A stretch of DNA of 64,000 bases from Nonomuraea candida (GCF_000725485.1 NZ_JOAG01000004.1:62001-126000), one strand, 5' to 3'. Shown: positions 35,501-44,381, numbered from the stretch's first letter. Numbers and translations are program-made. Notes: generated from the letters alone by a model not told the origin.

Positions 35501-36319
35501 CTAATTGGCGGCGGTCTCCGCCTCCGGAGTCACGGCCGCCCCCTTCGCCTCCTTGGCCCTGCGGTCGGCCACCTCGCGCCGGATCAGCAGGACCCATCCG
35601 CCGATCGCGATCCCGATGAACAACCACCACTGCACGCCGTAGGCGAGGTTGAGCCCGCCCCCCGCGCCGACGTCGGGCGCGGGCACCGGCTCGGGCGCCG
35701 TAGCGGGCTTGGGCTGCTGTTCGGTCAGCTCGACGTAGCCGCCCACGAGGCGGTACGGGAGCCTCTTCCCGATCTCGCCGGCGTCGATCAGCAGCACCTG
35801 GCCGGGCGGCAACCCCGGGCGGTTCCTGATCCCGCTGGACTCCTCGGTCTCGCTGGGCCGTAGCCGCCCCGTTACAGTTACCTGCCCGGCCGGCGGGGGC
35901 GGCACCTCGGGAGCGGCGTCGGCGGTCGCGCCGGCGGGCACCCATCCGCGGTTCACCAGCACGCCCGTGCCGTCGCCGGTGACCAGAGGGGTCAGCACGT
36001 AGTAGCCGTTGTGGCCCTGCTGCGGGCGGCGGCGTACGACGAGGGCGTGGGCCGGGTCGTACGTGCCCGCGACCGTGACCTTCCTGAACCGGTCGTCCTG
36101 GCTGACCTGCCGCCCGGCCGTCGCCAGCCGCTCCAGCGGCACCGGGGCGGCCTCGATGTTGGCGGTCACCCGCTCGCTGTTGGCCGAGCGCTCCTCGAAG
36201 CGCCCGAACTGCCACCGCCCGAGAAAGACGAAGGCGGGGATGACCAGCAGCACCACGACGTGGAGCGCGATCCATCTGGGCGTCAGCAGGAACCGGTACA
36301 CGCCTTCCAGGTTAGGCAC
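35501..36319 (-). CDS. SURF1-family cytochrome oxidase assembly protein
   Basis: The 272-aa membrane protein has two helices, at about residues 16-36 and 228-248, bracketing a periplasmic SURF1 domain (FLGRWQFGRFEER, GYYVLTPLV, VLVNRGWVP, LAYGVQWWLFIGIA). Family length and signature are normal. SURF1 proteins help assemble the haem a3/CuB centre of aa3-type cytochrome oxidase. It lies 1 bp upstream of a phosphatase gene. Confidence 0.92.
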   Translation of the reverse strand: MPNLEGVYRFLLTPRWIALHVVVLLVIPAFVFLGRWQFGRFEERSANSERVTANIEAAPVPLERLATAGRQVSQDDRFRKVTVAGTYDPAHALVVRRRPQQGHNGYYVLTPLVTGDGTGVLVNRGWVPAGATADAAPEVPPPPAGQVTVTGRLRPSETEESSGIRNRPGLPPGQVLLIDAGEIGKRLPYRLVGGYVELTEQQPKPATAPEPVPAPDVGAGGGLNLAYGVQWWLFIGIAIGGWVLLIRREVADRRAKEAKGAAVTPEAETAAN

Positions 36320-36382
36320 CGGCAGGGGTGCTCCCCAACGCGACGCCCCTGCTGAGCGCTCCCGGCGCCGCCCCGGAGCGTG

Positions 36383-36850
36383 TCAGACGCTTCGGAGGTC
36401 GGCGCCTTCGCCGGGGAGCGGCGTGACCTCGCGCGGCCCGCCCACCTCGTGCCCGTCGGCGCAGCGGAAGTGCAGCTCGATGGGGGCGCCGCAGTCGCGG
36501 TGGGTGAGCAGCACCGGCGGGCCCTCGTCGCCCGACAGGTATTTGTCCCCCCAGTGCATCAGCGCGACCAGCAGGGGATAGAGATCGCGGCCCTTCTCCG
36601 TGAGCCGGTATTCGTCCCGCTGCCGCTGCCCGGGCTCGCGGTAGGGCTCCTTGCGCAGCAGGCCCTCGTCGACCAGCCGGGCCAGGCGCGCGCTGAGCAC
36701 CTGGCGGGGGGCGCCGGTGATCGCCTGCATGTCGGCGAACCGCCGCACGCCGCTGAACGCCTCGCGCAGCACCAGGAAGGTCCACTTCTCCCCGACGATG
36801 TCCAGGGTGCGCTCGATCGAGCAGTTGTTCACCCGGAAGGGAACGTTCAT
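36383..36850 (-). CDS. HxlR-family winged-helix regulator
   Basis: The 155-aa protein has the HxlR winged helix (NNCSIERTLDIVGEKWTFLVLREAF, residue 8 Cys typical of redox-sensing HxlR proteins). After it comes a wing, and a C-terminal extension (LLTHRDCGAPIELHFRCADGHEV) that resembles a small metal-binding ribbon, with Cys and His pairs. It likely binds the palindrome 36863-36887 just upstream. It diverges from a GNAT gene. Confidence 0.88.
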   Translation of the reverse strand: MNVPFRVNNCSIERTLDIVGEKWTFLVLREAFSGVRRFADMQAITGAPRQVLSARLARLVDEGLLRKEPYREPGQRQRDEYRLTEKGRDLYPLLVALMHWGDKYLSGDEGPPVLLTHRDCGAPIELHFRCADGHEVGGPREVTPLPGEGADLRSV

Positions 36851-36862
36851 TTTCGCATTATA

Positions 36863-36887
36863 CCTGAGTTCAATTGACAGACTCAGG
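36863..36887. promoter_or_regulatory. Palindromic operator between HxlR and GNAT genes
   Basis: CCTGAGT (36863-36869) and ACTCAGG (36881-36887) form a perfect 7-bp inverted repeat with an 11-bp spacer; a third CCTGAGT-like copy is at 36900-36906. Located 13 bp before the HxlR start. A likely site for the HxlR protein. Confidence 0.65.
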
Positions 36888-36908
36888 TGTGACGGGCACC
36901 CTGAGTCT

Positions 36909-37424
36909 ATGGAGGGAACTCAGATCCGCCCGGCCCGTTCCGACGACGAGGAACGGATCAGGCGGTTCCTGGCCGGGTTGTCGCCGTACACCCAGACGTC
37001 GCGGTTCTTCACCGGGTTCTCCCGGCCCGCCCCCGCTCTCGTACGGGTGCTGCTGTGCCTGGACGAGCGTCGCGACGCGATCGTGGCGACCACCGGGGAG
37101 GGCGAGATCGTCGGCCACGCCATGAGCTTCCGGGGCGGCTGCACCGACGTGGAGATCGCCGTGGTGGTGGCCGACGCGTGGCAGGGGCGCGGGCTGGGGC
37201 CGCGGCTGGTGGACACGCTGCTGCTGCGGGCGTCCGTACGGGGCGCCAGGACCGTGGGGATGGACGTCCTGGGCGAGAACCGGCGCGCGCTGCGCCTCGT
37301 CCGGAGGTTCTGGCCGGAGGCCAGGATGACGGTCACTTCCGGGACGGTGGAGGTTACCGCTATGATCGGCAAGGCTGGCCTATTTGCGGAACAAGGTTCT
37401 GGTGCCACACCATTGACAGTGTGA
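36909..37424 (+). CDS. GNAT-family N-acetyltransferase
   Basis: The 171-aa protein starts MEGTQIRPARSDDEERIRRF. It contains the acetyl-CoA loop VVADAWQGRGLGPRLVDTLL (Q/RxxGxG/A pattern) and VLGENRRALRLVRRF. ATG 36909 is chosen: the GNAT fold begins directly after it. It ends in a 4-bp overlap with the following TetR gene. Acceptor unknown. Confidence 0.88.
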   Translation: MEGTQIRPARSDDEERIRRFLAGLSPYTQTSRFFTGFSRPAPALVRVLLCLDERRDAIVATTGEGEIVGHAMSFRGGCTDVEIAVVVADAWQGRGLGPRLVDTLLLRASVRGARTVGMDVLGENRRALRLVRRFWPEARMTVTSGTVEVTAMIGKAGLFAEQGSGATPLTV

Positions 37425-37434
37425 AGAGTGTCAA
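37413..37434. promoter_or_regulatory. Inverted repeat over the TetR start codon
   Basis: TTGACA (37413-37418) and TGTCAA (37429-37434) form a perfect 6-bp repeat with a 10-bp spacer. It covers the GTG start at 37421 and could be an autoregulatory site, but this DNA also encodes the end of the GNAT gene. Confidence 0.4.
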
Positions 37435-38017
37435 GAACGGACGCGACGGCCGGACCCGCATCATCGAGGGTGCCCTGCGCCGATTCAGCCAGGACGGGGT
37501 CTCCGCCACCACCCTGGCCAGTCTCCGTGAGGAAAGCGGCGTCAGCGTCGGCAGTTTCTACCACCACTTCGCCAGCAAAGAGCACGTCTTCGGCGTGCTG
37601 TACGGCGAGATCCTCGACGCCTACCAGCACGCCTTCCTCGCCGAGCTGGGCAGGCACGAGCAGGCGCGAGACGGCATCGAGGCCATCGTCGCCTTCCACA
37701 TGCGGTGGGCCGGCGAGCACCCCGAGCGGGCCCGCCTGCTGATCAGCGAGCGCCCGCCGCGCAAGCACGAGCCGGGCGGCGCCGAGGTGGCCGAGGCGCG
37801 GCGCGCGTTCTTCCGCAAGGTGACCGACTGGTGGAAGCCGCACATGAAGAACGGCGTGCTCCAGCCGGTCCACGCGACGATGTGCTACGTGCTGTGGCTG
37901 GGCCCGGCCCAGGAGATGTGCCGGTTGTGGTTCGCCGGCGCGCACACGCCCACCGAGGACGAGATCAAGGGCCTGGGCGAGGCGGCCTGGCAGAGCCTGC
38001 GCCGGCATCCCGAGTGA
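37421..38017 (+). CDS. TetR-family transcriptional regulator
   Basis: The 198-aa protein has an N-terminal helix-turn-helix (LRRFSQDGVSATTLASLREE, GVSVGSFYHHFASKEHVFG) and a helical ligand domain. GTG 37421 overlaps the stop of the GNAT gene (GTGA), so the two genes are co-translated. Its target may be this operon. No terminator is clear; the region after the stop (38017-38060) has an imperfect CCTGGC/GCCAGG hairpin. Confidence 0.9.
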   Translation: MKSVKNGRDGRTRIIEGALRRFSQDGVSATTLASLREESGVSVGSFYHHFASKEHVFGVLYGEILDAYQHAFLAELGRHEQARDGIEAIVAFHMRWAGEHPERARLLISERPPRKHEPGGAEVAEARRAFFRKVTDWWKPHMKNGVLQPVHATMCYVLWLGPAQEMCRLWFAGAHTPTEDEIKGLGEAAWQSLRRHPE

Positions 38018-38118
38018 CCTGGCTCCGCAGAGCCGGCGCCGGCGTGCCAGGCTGACCTGGCCATACCCCTTGCGGGGAGCAATGATCTGAGCACCGTCTG
38101 TGGTGTTATTGTCCAAAT

Positions 38119-39078
38119 GTGAGACGACCTCGGGCGCTGGTACTGCCCACCTTGCCGGAGAGCGCGCTCGCCCGCCTGGGCGAGATCGCCGACCTGACCG
38201 AGGTTCCCGCACGACCGAACCTCGGCTTCACCGACGAGCAACTGGCCGACCTGGTCATCGAGACCGGCGCGACCGTGCTCATCACCGACGGCGACCAGGT
38301 GCGCGAGTCGGTGCTCGGGCTGCACCTGGACGTCGTGGCCACCATGGGCCCGCCCGCCAGCGTGGACCTGGAGCTGGCCGCCGAGCGCGGCGTGACCGTC
38401 CTGCACGCCGCCGAACGCGACCCCGAGGCGGTCGCCGAGCTGACGCTGGCGCTGCTGTTCGCGGTCAGCCGGAACATCGTCAGCGCCGACCGGGAGGTGC
38501 GCAGGGGGCGGGTCTACCACGGCAGGGTCCCGCCGGCCCAGCGCCACCGGGGCCGCCGCCTGACCGGCAGGACCATCGGCATCGTGGGCCTCGGCCGCGT
38601 GGGCAGGGCCCTGCGCTGGCGCTGCGAGGGGCTGGGCATGCGGGTGATCGTCTGCGACCCGTTCGTGCCCGAGGCCACCCACCCGCTGCCCGCCCTGCTG
38701 GAGGAGGCCGACGTGGTCTCCCTGCACGTGCCGCTGACCGAAGAGACGCGGGGATTCTTCGGCTACACCGAGTTCGGCGCGATGCGGCCGGGAGCGATCT
38801 ACCTCAACACCTCACGCGGGGCGCTGCACGACCTCAAGGCCCTGGTCGAGGCGTTGCGCTGGGGGCAGGTGGGCGGCGCCGGGCTCGACCACTTCGAGGG
38901 CGAGTGGCTCGACCGCGCCCATCCGCTGATCCGGCTGCCGAACGTGGTGCTGACGCCCCGGCTGGGCGAGGCCACCGGGGAGAGCCGGGAGGAGCTGGCC
39001 GAGACGCTGGTGGACGACATCGCACGGTTCCTGCGCGGCGAGGAGCCCGCTCACGCGTACGTCCAGGCCACCGCGTAG
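38119..39078 (+). CDS. D-isomer 2-hydroxyacid dehydrogenase-like protein without catalytic His
   Basis: The 319-aa protein has both domains of the D-2-hydroxyacid dehydrogenase family. GIVGLGRVGRAL (GxGxxG) starts the NAD domain near residue 155; LNTSRGALHD holds the catalytic Arg and LDHFEGEW the Glu. The usual catalytic His in the TPH(I/L)G motif is Arg here: NVVLTPRLGEATGES. Loss of the acid/base His would impair normal reduction, so it may be inactive or altered. It starts with GTG 38119. The gene's last codons are duplicated just downstream (39081). Confidence 0.88.
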   Translation: MRRPRALVLPTLPESALARLGEIADLTEVPARPNLGFTDEQLADLVIETGATVLITDGDQVRESVLGLHLDVVATMGPPASVDLELAAERGVTVLHAAERDPEAVAELTLALLFAVSRNIVSADREVRRGRVYHGRVPPAQRHRGRRLTGRTIGIVGLGRVGRALRWRCEGLGMRVIVCDPFVPEATHPLPALLEEADVVSLHVPLTEETRGFFGYTEFGAMRPGAIYLNTSRGALHDLKALVEALRWGQVGGAGLDHFEGEWLDRAHPLIRLPNVVLTPRLGEATGESREELAETLVDDIARFLRGEEPAHAYVQATA

Positions 39079-39110
39079 GACCCGCCCACGCGTACGTCCA
39101 GGCCACCGCG
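39046..39110. repeat. 35-bp tandem copy of the dehydrogenase gene end
   Basis: The last 30 bp of the gene before its TAG stop (39046-39075) recur at 39081-39110 with one base change (CCCGCT to CCCGCC). The stop region TAGGAC of the first copy becomes AGGACC in the second through loss of one T. Period 35 bp. Confidence 0.9.
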
Positions 39111-39185
39111 AGGACCAGGGCGGCCGCGAGCCGTCCTCGCCTGGCGGGGCCGTGAAGCCCCCTGGACGGGTGCGTGGCGCACGCG

Positions 39186-39491
39186 TCAGGCGACGGGCTG
39201 GCGGAGGCGGGTGGTCACGCGCCAGCTCGCCCGGTCGAGCGAGATGTCCAGCCGCAGCTCGCCGCGGTGCCGGCGCAGCCCGGGCACCCGGACCCGGTCG
39301 TGCACGTCGAACCTGCCCTGATGTGGATAGCCGAACCCCAGCTCACCCGGCAGCACCCGCAGGTCGTCACGGTTGCCGCAGCGCGGGCACGTCCACGAGA
39401 CCAGATCCATGCCCCGGTCGTAGTCGGAGCAGGCGTCGAAGTACTCCTCGGGGCGGAACCGGGACTCACAGGCCAGGCAGGGGATCAACAT
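39186..39491 (-). CDS. Zinc-ribbon protein, 101 aa
   Basis: The 101-aa protein begins MLIPCLACESRFRPEEYFDA. It has two CxxC knuckles, CLAC near the start and CPRC (TCPRCGNRDD) at about residue 34, so one Zn ribbon is likely. The last third is basic and beta-rich. ATG 39491 has GAGGAGCGGACC before it, favouring it over 39545. No specific family recognised. Confidence 0.72.
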   Translation of the reverse strand: MLIPCLACESRFRPEEYFDACSDYDRGMDLVSWTCPRCGNRDDLRVLPGELGFGYPHQGRFDVHDRVRVPGLRRHRGELRLDISLDRASWRVTTRLRQPVA

Positions 39492-39644
39492 GGTCCGCTC
39501 CTCGGGGGGTGACGTGGCGGCATGCATAGAGATACCGCGTGTCACTTGTCCACCGCTTGCAGAATGCTTGGGTAGTTAAGTAACAGTATGAGCACTGTCG
39601 GTGTCCAGATCATGGCGAGGATCCGGCGGTGGAAGGATGGCCTT

Positions 39645-41048
39645 GTGGAACGACTGCGCCATCATCTCCTCGACACCGGTTACACGATCGACGGCGTACG
39701 CGAGCGCCTGGGCAGCATGGCGGCCTCGGCCCTGGCCCGCGAGGAGCTGGTCCCGGCCCTGCGCGCGACCGCGGACGGCGATCCGCTCGGCACGCTGATC
39801 AGGCTGTGGTGGCTCGGCGTGCCGGTGCCCGCCAAGAGCGTGGCGCCGGAGGTGCTGGAGTCGGGGCTGGTCGTGGCCGACGGCGACCAGGTGGGCGCCA
39901 CGGTGCACCTGCAGCCCTGGGAGACCGGCGGCTACCTCGTCTCCGACAGGAAGGTGCGCCCCGGCGACCCCGCGCTCCGGACCGACCACGTGGTGGGGGC
40001 GGGCGGCGCGTCGGCCAACCTGGCCCAGCTCGTCACCCGCCGCCCGGTGGAGCGCGCGCTCGACCTGGGCACCGGCTGCGGGGTGCAGGTGCTGCACCTG
40101 GCCGGGCGGGCCGAGCGCATCGTGGCCACCGACCTCAACCCGCGCGCCGTGGAGCTGGCCAGGCTGAGCTGGGAGCTGTCGGGTGTGGAGGGGGTGGACG
40201 CCCGCGTGGGCTCCATGTTCGAGCCGGTCGAGGGCGAGCTGTTCGACCTGATCGTGAGCAATCCGCCGTTCGTGATCGCGCCGGCGCGCGTGGGGCGGCT
40301 GACCTACCGCGAGTCGGGCGGCGAGGGCGACGACTTCTGCCGCGACCTCGTACGCCGGGCGCCCGGCCACCTGACCCCCGGAGGCCAGGCCCACTTCCTG
40401 GCCAACTGGCTGCACGTCGAGGGCGAGGACTGGCACGACCGGGTGGGCGGCTGGCTGCGCGAGACCGGCTGCGACGCCTGGGTGGTCCAGCGCGACGTGC
40501 AGGACCCGGCGGAATACGTCGAGCTGTGGCTCAAGGACGCGGCCGAGCAGGGCACCAAGGGCTATGCCGAGCACTACGACCGCTGGCTGGAGTGGTTCGA
40601 CGAGCGCCGGATCGAGGGCATCGGCTTCGGCTGGATCACGATGCGCAACTCCGGCAGCCTCGACCCGGTCGTCCGCGTCGAGCACCTCGCCCACCAGGTC
40701 TCGCTGCCGGTCGGCGACTACGTCGACTCCGTCGTCGACGCCATCGCCGCCGCGCACCGGGCGCGGGGGCTGGACGGCGCGCTGCTGCGCACCGCCGACG
40801 GGCTGCTCGACGAGCGCATCGGCCTGCCGGGCGCGGAAGACCCGATCCGCATCGTGCTGCGCCAGACGCAGGGGCTGCGCCGCAGCAGGGAGGTCGGCAC
40901 GGTGGAGGCCGCGCTGGCCGGCGTGTGCGACGGCGAGCTGGCGCTCGGGCCGCTGCTCAACGTCATCGCCGAGCTGGTCGGAGACGGCGAGATCCCCGAC
41001 GCCGACGCGATCCGGCCCCTCATCGCCGAGGGTTACTTCCTGCTTTAA
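39645..41048 (+). CDS. DUF7059-type SAM-dependent methyltransferase
   Basis: The protein has about 467 aa from GTG 39645, which follows GGAAGGA by 7 nt; ATG 39588 and ATG 39612 are in-frame alternatives. A helical N-terminal domain (DGVRERLGSMAASALAREEL) precedes a methyltransferase core: LDLGTGCGVQVLHLAG (SAM motif I), VATDLNPRAVELAR (motif II) and IVSNPPFVI (NPPF motif as in HemK/PrmC and RNA N-methyltransferases). A winged C-terminal part follows. The NPPF motif implies amine or amide methylation, of a protein or nucleic acid; the substrate is unknown. Confidence 0.85.
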   Translation: MERLRHHLLDTGYTIDGVRERLGSMAASALAREELVPALRATADGDPLGTLIRLWWLGVPVPAKSVAPEVLESGLVVADGDQVGATVHLQPWETGGYLVSDRKVRPGDPALRTDHVVGAGGASANLAQLVTRRPVERALDLGTGCGVQVLHLAGRAERIVATDLNPRAVELARLSWELSGVEGVDARVGSMFEPVEGELFDLIVSNPPFVIAPARVGRLTYRESGGEGDDFCRDLVRRAPGHLTPGGQAHFLANWLHVEGEDWHDRVGGWLRETGCDAWVVQRDVQDPAEYVELWLKDAAEQGTKGYAEHYDRWLEWFDERRIEGIGFGWITMRNSGSLDPVVRVEHLAHQVSLPVGDYVDSVVDAIAAAHRARGLDGALLRTADGLLDERIGLPGAEDPIRIVLRQTQGLRRSREVGTVEAALAGVCDGELALGPLLNVIAELVGDGEIPDADAIRPLIAEGYFLL

Positions 41049-41159
41049 TCCGGCGTTGATTCGACGTTGACCACCCTGGTGAAGGCTTTCGTCAGGACAC
41101 GGACCTGGGGGGTTCGAGGGCCGTGCCAGGTCCGGCCGGTCGCCCGTGTGAGGCGGCTA

Positions 41160-41211
41160 GCCGTCACGCGGAGCATCCGGATGACCGGGCCCCCTAGCGA
41201 CGCGTGACGGC
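41160..41211. other. 11-bp inverted repeat with 30-bp spacer
   Basis: GCCGTCACGCG (41160-41170) and CGCGTGACGGC (41201-41211) form a perfect repeat between the convergent methyltransferase and AfsR-like genes. The first arm also overlaps the 10-bp palindrome CGGCTAGCCG (41154-41163). It may act as a terminator or be a protein site; no U-tract is present. The rest of 41049-41321 holds nothing else. Confidence 0.5.
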
Positions 41212-41321
41212 CAGGGTGGCCGGTCGGGCTGAACATATTCGATCACGAGCACTTTCGTGACTCCCTAAGGACAGCCTTGATCAACCATGTGTGGATGACA
41301 CGTCTGGACGACGAGCTGTAC

Positions 41322-44300
41322 TCAGGACTCGACGACGGCCCCGTTGCCGGGGTCGTTGACGGCGGCGGTGACGGTGACGCGGTCGGTGCGCTCGACGGCG
41401 GGGACGGCGTCGAGCAGGACCTTGAGGTCGCCGGCCTCGGGGGCGCCGAGCCGGGTGAAGATGTCGTGCGCCTGACGTAGGCAGTCGAGGCTCCTCGTCG
41501 TGCTGCCCAGGCCGCGCAGCGCCTTGCCCAGCACGGTGAGCGAGAGCGCCTCGCCGTAGGGGTGGCCGATCTGGCGGGAGACGGTCAGGGCCTGCTCGGC
41601 GTGGCGCACGGCGTCGGGGTAGCGCTCGGCGGCGATGAACGTCTCGGCCAGCCGGGAGCACACCCGCTGCTCCCACACGCGCTGCTTGCTGGCGCGGAAG
41701 AAGGCCAGGCACTCGGCGTGGTGGTGGACGGCCTCGGTGAGGCGGCCGACCCGGGACAGCACGACGCCGAGGTGGTAGCGGGCGCGGGCGGTGCCGGCGC
41801 CGCTGCCGATCTCGGTGAACAGGGCCAGCCCCTTCTCGGCCGCCGCGATCGCGTCCTCGGGCCGGCCCAGCCCCAGGTGGTCGCGGGCGGAGTAGCTGAG
41901 GACCAGCGCCTCGCCCGCGGGCACGTCGTTCTCGCGGTAGAAGCGCGTCGCGGCGTCGAACAGCGACAGCGCCTCGGTGTGGCGGCGCTGGCGGCCGACG
42001 ACGACGGCCAGGGCGTTCAGCACCTCGCCGGTGACGATCTTCTCGCCGCGGGCGCGCGACAGCTCGTGCACGCGCCGGAAGTGCTGCTCAGACTCCTTGA
42101 GCCGGTTGCCGGCGAACAGCACCCGGCCCAGCACGTAGCGGGCGCGCAGCTCGCACGCCTGGTCGCCGAGCTGCTGCGCGGCGGCCAGCACGGCCCGGGT
42201 GCCCTGGTCGAACTCGCGGGTGTGGGTGCCGGCCTCCAGCAGCGGCTCCATCGCCACCAGCAGGTCGGCGGCGGGCAGGAGCTGCTCGCCGGTACGCGCC
42301 GCCGCGGCGGCCTGGTTGATGGCCGCGAACAGCGAGTCGCCCTCGGCGATCAGCCAGGCCACGGCCTCGTCGACGGTGGTGAAGTCCTGGCCGCTGCCGA
42401 CGACCACGAGGTTGGCGGGGATCATGCTGCCCTCGTAGGCCAGGGCGTGCGCGGACTGCGCCGAGGCCAGGTAGAAGCCGAGCAGCCGGCGCAGCGCCAT
42501 CGTCCGGGCCTGGGGCCGCTCGCTGCGGTCGAGCGCGCGCCGGGCGAAGAGCTTGAGCAGGTCGTGGAAGCGGTAGCGGCCGGGGCCGGGGGCCTCCAGC
42601 AGGCTGGCGTCGACCAGCGACTCCAGCACCTCCTCGGCCTCGAACGCGCTCATCGACAACACGGCGGCAGCGGCGCCCGCGGAGACGTCGGGGCCGTTGG
42701 GCAGCGACAGCAGCCGGAACGCGCGGGCCTGGACGGCGGTGAGCTGCCCGTAGCCGAGCGCGAACGTGGCCTCGACGGCCAGGTTGCCCACCCGCAGCTC
42801 GTCGAGGCGGCGCTGCTCGTCGGCGAGCCTGGGCACCAGCGAGGCGACCGTCCACGACGGCCGGGCGGCCAGCCTGGCGGCCACGATCCGCACCGCCAGC
42901 GGCAGGAAGCCGCACCCCGCCACCACGTCCATGGCCGCGCCGTGCTCGGCCGCGACGCGTTCGGCCCCGGCCACCGCGGCGAACAGCCGCAGCGCCTCGT
43001 CCGGCTCCAGCACGTCGAGGTCCACGAGCCTGGCCGAGGGGAGGTCGGCCAGCTTGACCCGGCTGGTGACGATGGCCGCGCAGCCGGGGGTGCCCGGCAG
43101 CAGCGGGATGACCTGCTCGGCGTCGCGGGCGTTGTCGAGCAGCACGAGGATGCGCCGCTCGGCCAGGATGGAGCGGTAGAGGGCCGAACGCTCGGCCGGC
43201 CCTTCGGGGATGACGTCCGGCGGGATGCCGAGGGCGCGCAGGAAGCCGCCGAGCGCCGACTCGGGGGCGGTCGCCTCGTCGGTGTAGCCGCGCAGGTCGG
43301 CGTAGAGCTGGCCGTCGGGGAAGACGTCGTCGACCAGGTGGGCCACGTGCACGGCCAGCGCCGTCTTGCCGACGCCGCCGATGCCGGAGATGGCCACCAG
43401 GGGCACGCCTTCCGCGGGCGACTGGGCCGACAGCAGCGTGCGCAGCCGTACGGCGATCTCCTTGCGGCCGGTGAAGTCGCTGACGGCGGCGGGGAGCTGC
43501 GCGGGCCTGGGCAGCTCCAGTGCCGGGCGCTGGGGCTCCTCCCCGTCGGCGGGCTCGTCGTGGCCGGCGTCGACGGCGGCGGCCGGCGCCGGGGCGGCCA
43601 GCGCGGGGTCGGCGGCCAGGATGCGCTGGTGCAGGGCGGTCAGCTCGGGGCCGGGCTCGATGCCCAGCTCGTCGATGAGGGCCTCGCGGGTCTCGGTGAA
43701 GACGTTGAGCGCGTCGCCCTGCCGGCCGCAGCGGTAGAGGGCCAGCATGAGCTGGGCGCGCAGCCGCTCGCGCAGGGGGTGGTCGGCGGTGAGCGCGATC
43801 AGCTCGGAGACGATCCTGGCGTGCTCGCCCAGCTCCAGGTCGACGTCCATGAGGGTCTCGACGACGCTGATGCGCCGCTCGATCAGGCGGTCGCGCTGGT
43901 GCTCGGCGTACGGCCCGACGGTGCCGGCCAGCGGCTCGCCCTCGAACAGGGCGAGCGCGGCGCGCAGGGCCCTGGCGGACTCGGCCGTGCGGCCCGCCTT
44001 GCGGGCGCTCTCGGCCTGCGCGACGCCGCGCTCGAAGCGGGACAGGTCGAGCGCGTCCTGCGGCAGCCGCAGCGCGTAGCCCTTGCCGATGGAGGTGAGC
44101 AGCTCGGGACGGGAGCGCGCGGGCCGGTCGGGTTCGAGCACGGTGCGCAGCCTGGAGACGTAGGTGCGCAGCGCGCCGAGGGCCCGCGGCGGCGCGTCCT
44201 CGCCCCACACGGCGTCGATCATCTCGTTGGGGGTGACGGCGTGGCCTTCCCTCAGCAGCAGCATGCCGAGGATGGAACGCTGCAGCGGGGTGCCCAGATC

Positions 44301-44381
44301 GAGCTCCCGCCCATCACGCCACGCGCGGACAGGACCGAGCACGGCGAACCGCAGCCCGCTCTCAACGCTCTGACCAGCCAT
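41322..44381 (-). CDS. AfsR/SARP-family regulator with NB-ARC and TPR domains
   Basis: The 1019-aa protein has an OmpR-like DNA-binding domain (residues 5-95, SGLRFAVLGPVRAWRDGREL), a bacterial transcriptional activation domain (about 100-250) and a P-loop NTPase (GIGGVGKTALAVHVA near residue 340; ILVLLDNARDAEQVIP as Walker B). A long TPR region to the end contains repeated LGxVLxxxG-like helices. This is the AfsR layout; AfsR activates afsS-type genes and antibiotic production. ATG 44381 is chosen since the SARP fold begins there; ATG 44402 is an alternative. No biosynthetic cluster is nearby, so it probably acts on distant genes. Confidence 0.93.
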   Translation of the reverse strand: MAGQSVESGLRFAVLGPVRAWRDGRELDLGTPLQRSILGMLLLREGHAVTPNEMIDAVWGEDAPPRALGALRTYVSRLRTVLEPDRPARSRPELLTSIGKGYALRLPQDALDLSRFERGVAQAESARKAGRTAESARALRAALALFEGEPLAGTVGPYAEHQRDRLIERRISVVETLMDVDLELGEHARIVSELIALTADHPLRERLRAQLMLALYRCGRQGDALNVFTETREALIDELGIEPGPELTALHQRILAADPALAAPAPAAAVDAGHDEPADGEEPQRPALELPRPAQLPAAVSDFTGRKEIAVRLRTLLSAQSPAEGVPLVAISGIGGVGKTALAVHVAHLVDDVFPDGQLYADLRGYTDEATAPESALGGFLRALGIPPDVIPEGPAERSALYRSILAERRILVLLDNARDAEQVIPLLPGTPGCAAIVTSRVKLADLPSARLVDLDVLEPDEALRLFAAVAGAERVAAEHGAAMDVVAGCGFLPLAVRIVAARLAARPSWTVASLVPRLADEQRRLDELRVGNLAVEATFALGYGQLTAVQARAFRLLSLPNGPDVSAGAAAAVLSMSAFEAEEVLESLVDASLLEAPGPGRYRFHDLLKLFARRALDRSERPQARTMALRRLLGFYLASAQSAHALAYEGSMIPANLVVVGSGQDFTTVDEAVAWLIAEGDSLFAAINQAAAAARTGEQLLPAADLLVAMEPLLEAGTHTREFDQGTRAVLAAAQQLGDQACELRARYVLGRVLFAGNRLKESEQHFRRVHELSRARGEKIVTGEVLNALAVVVGRQRRHTEALSLFDAATRFYRENDVPAGEALVLSYSARDHLGLGRPEDAIAAAEKGLALFTEIGSGAGTARARYHLGVVLSRVGRLTEAVHHHAECLAFFRASKQRVWEQRVCSRLAETFIAAERYPDAVRHAEQALTVSRQIGHPYGEALSLTVLGKALRGLGSTTRSLDCLRQAHDIFTRLGAPEAGDLKVLLDAVPAVERTDRVTVTAAVNDPGNGAVVES

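Noticed and set aside
41045..41236. A 63-codon minus-strand frame in the gap before the AfsR-like gene
   Set aside because: No ribosome site or domain; it covers the inverted repeat and looks like chance.
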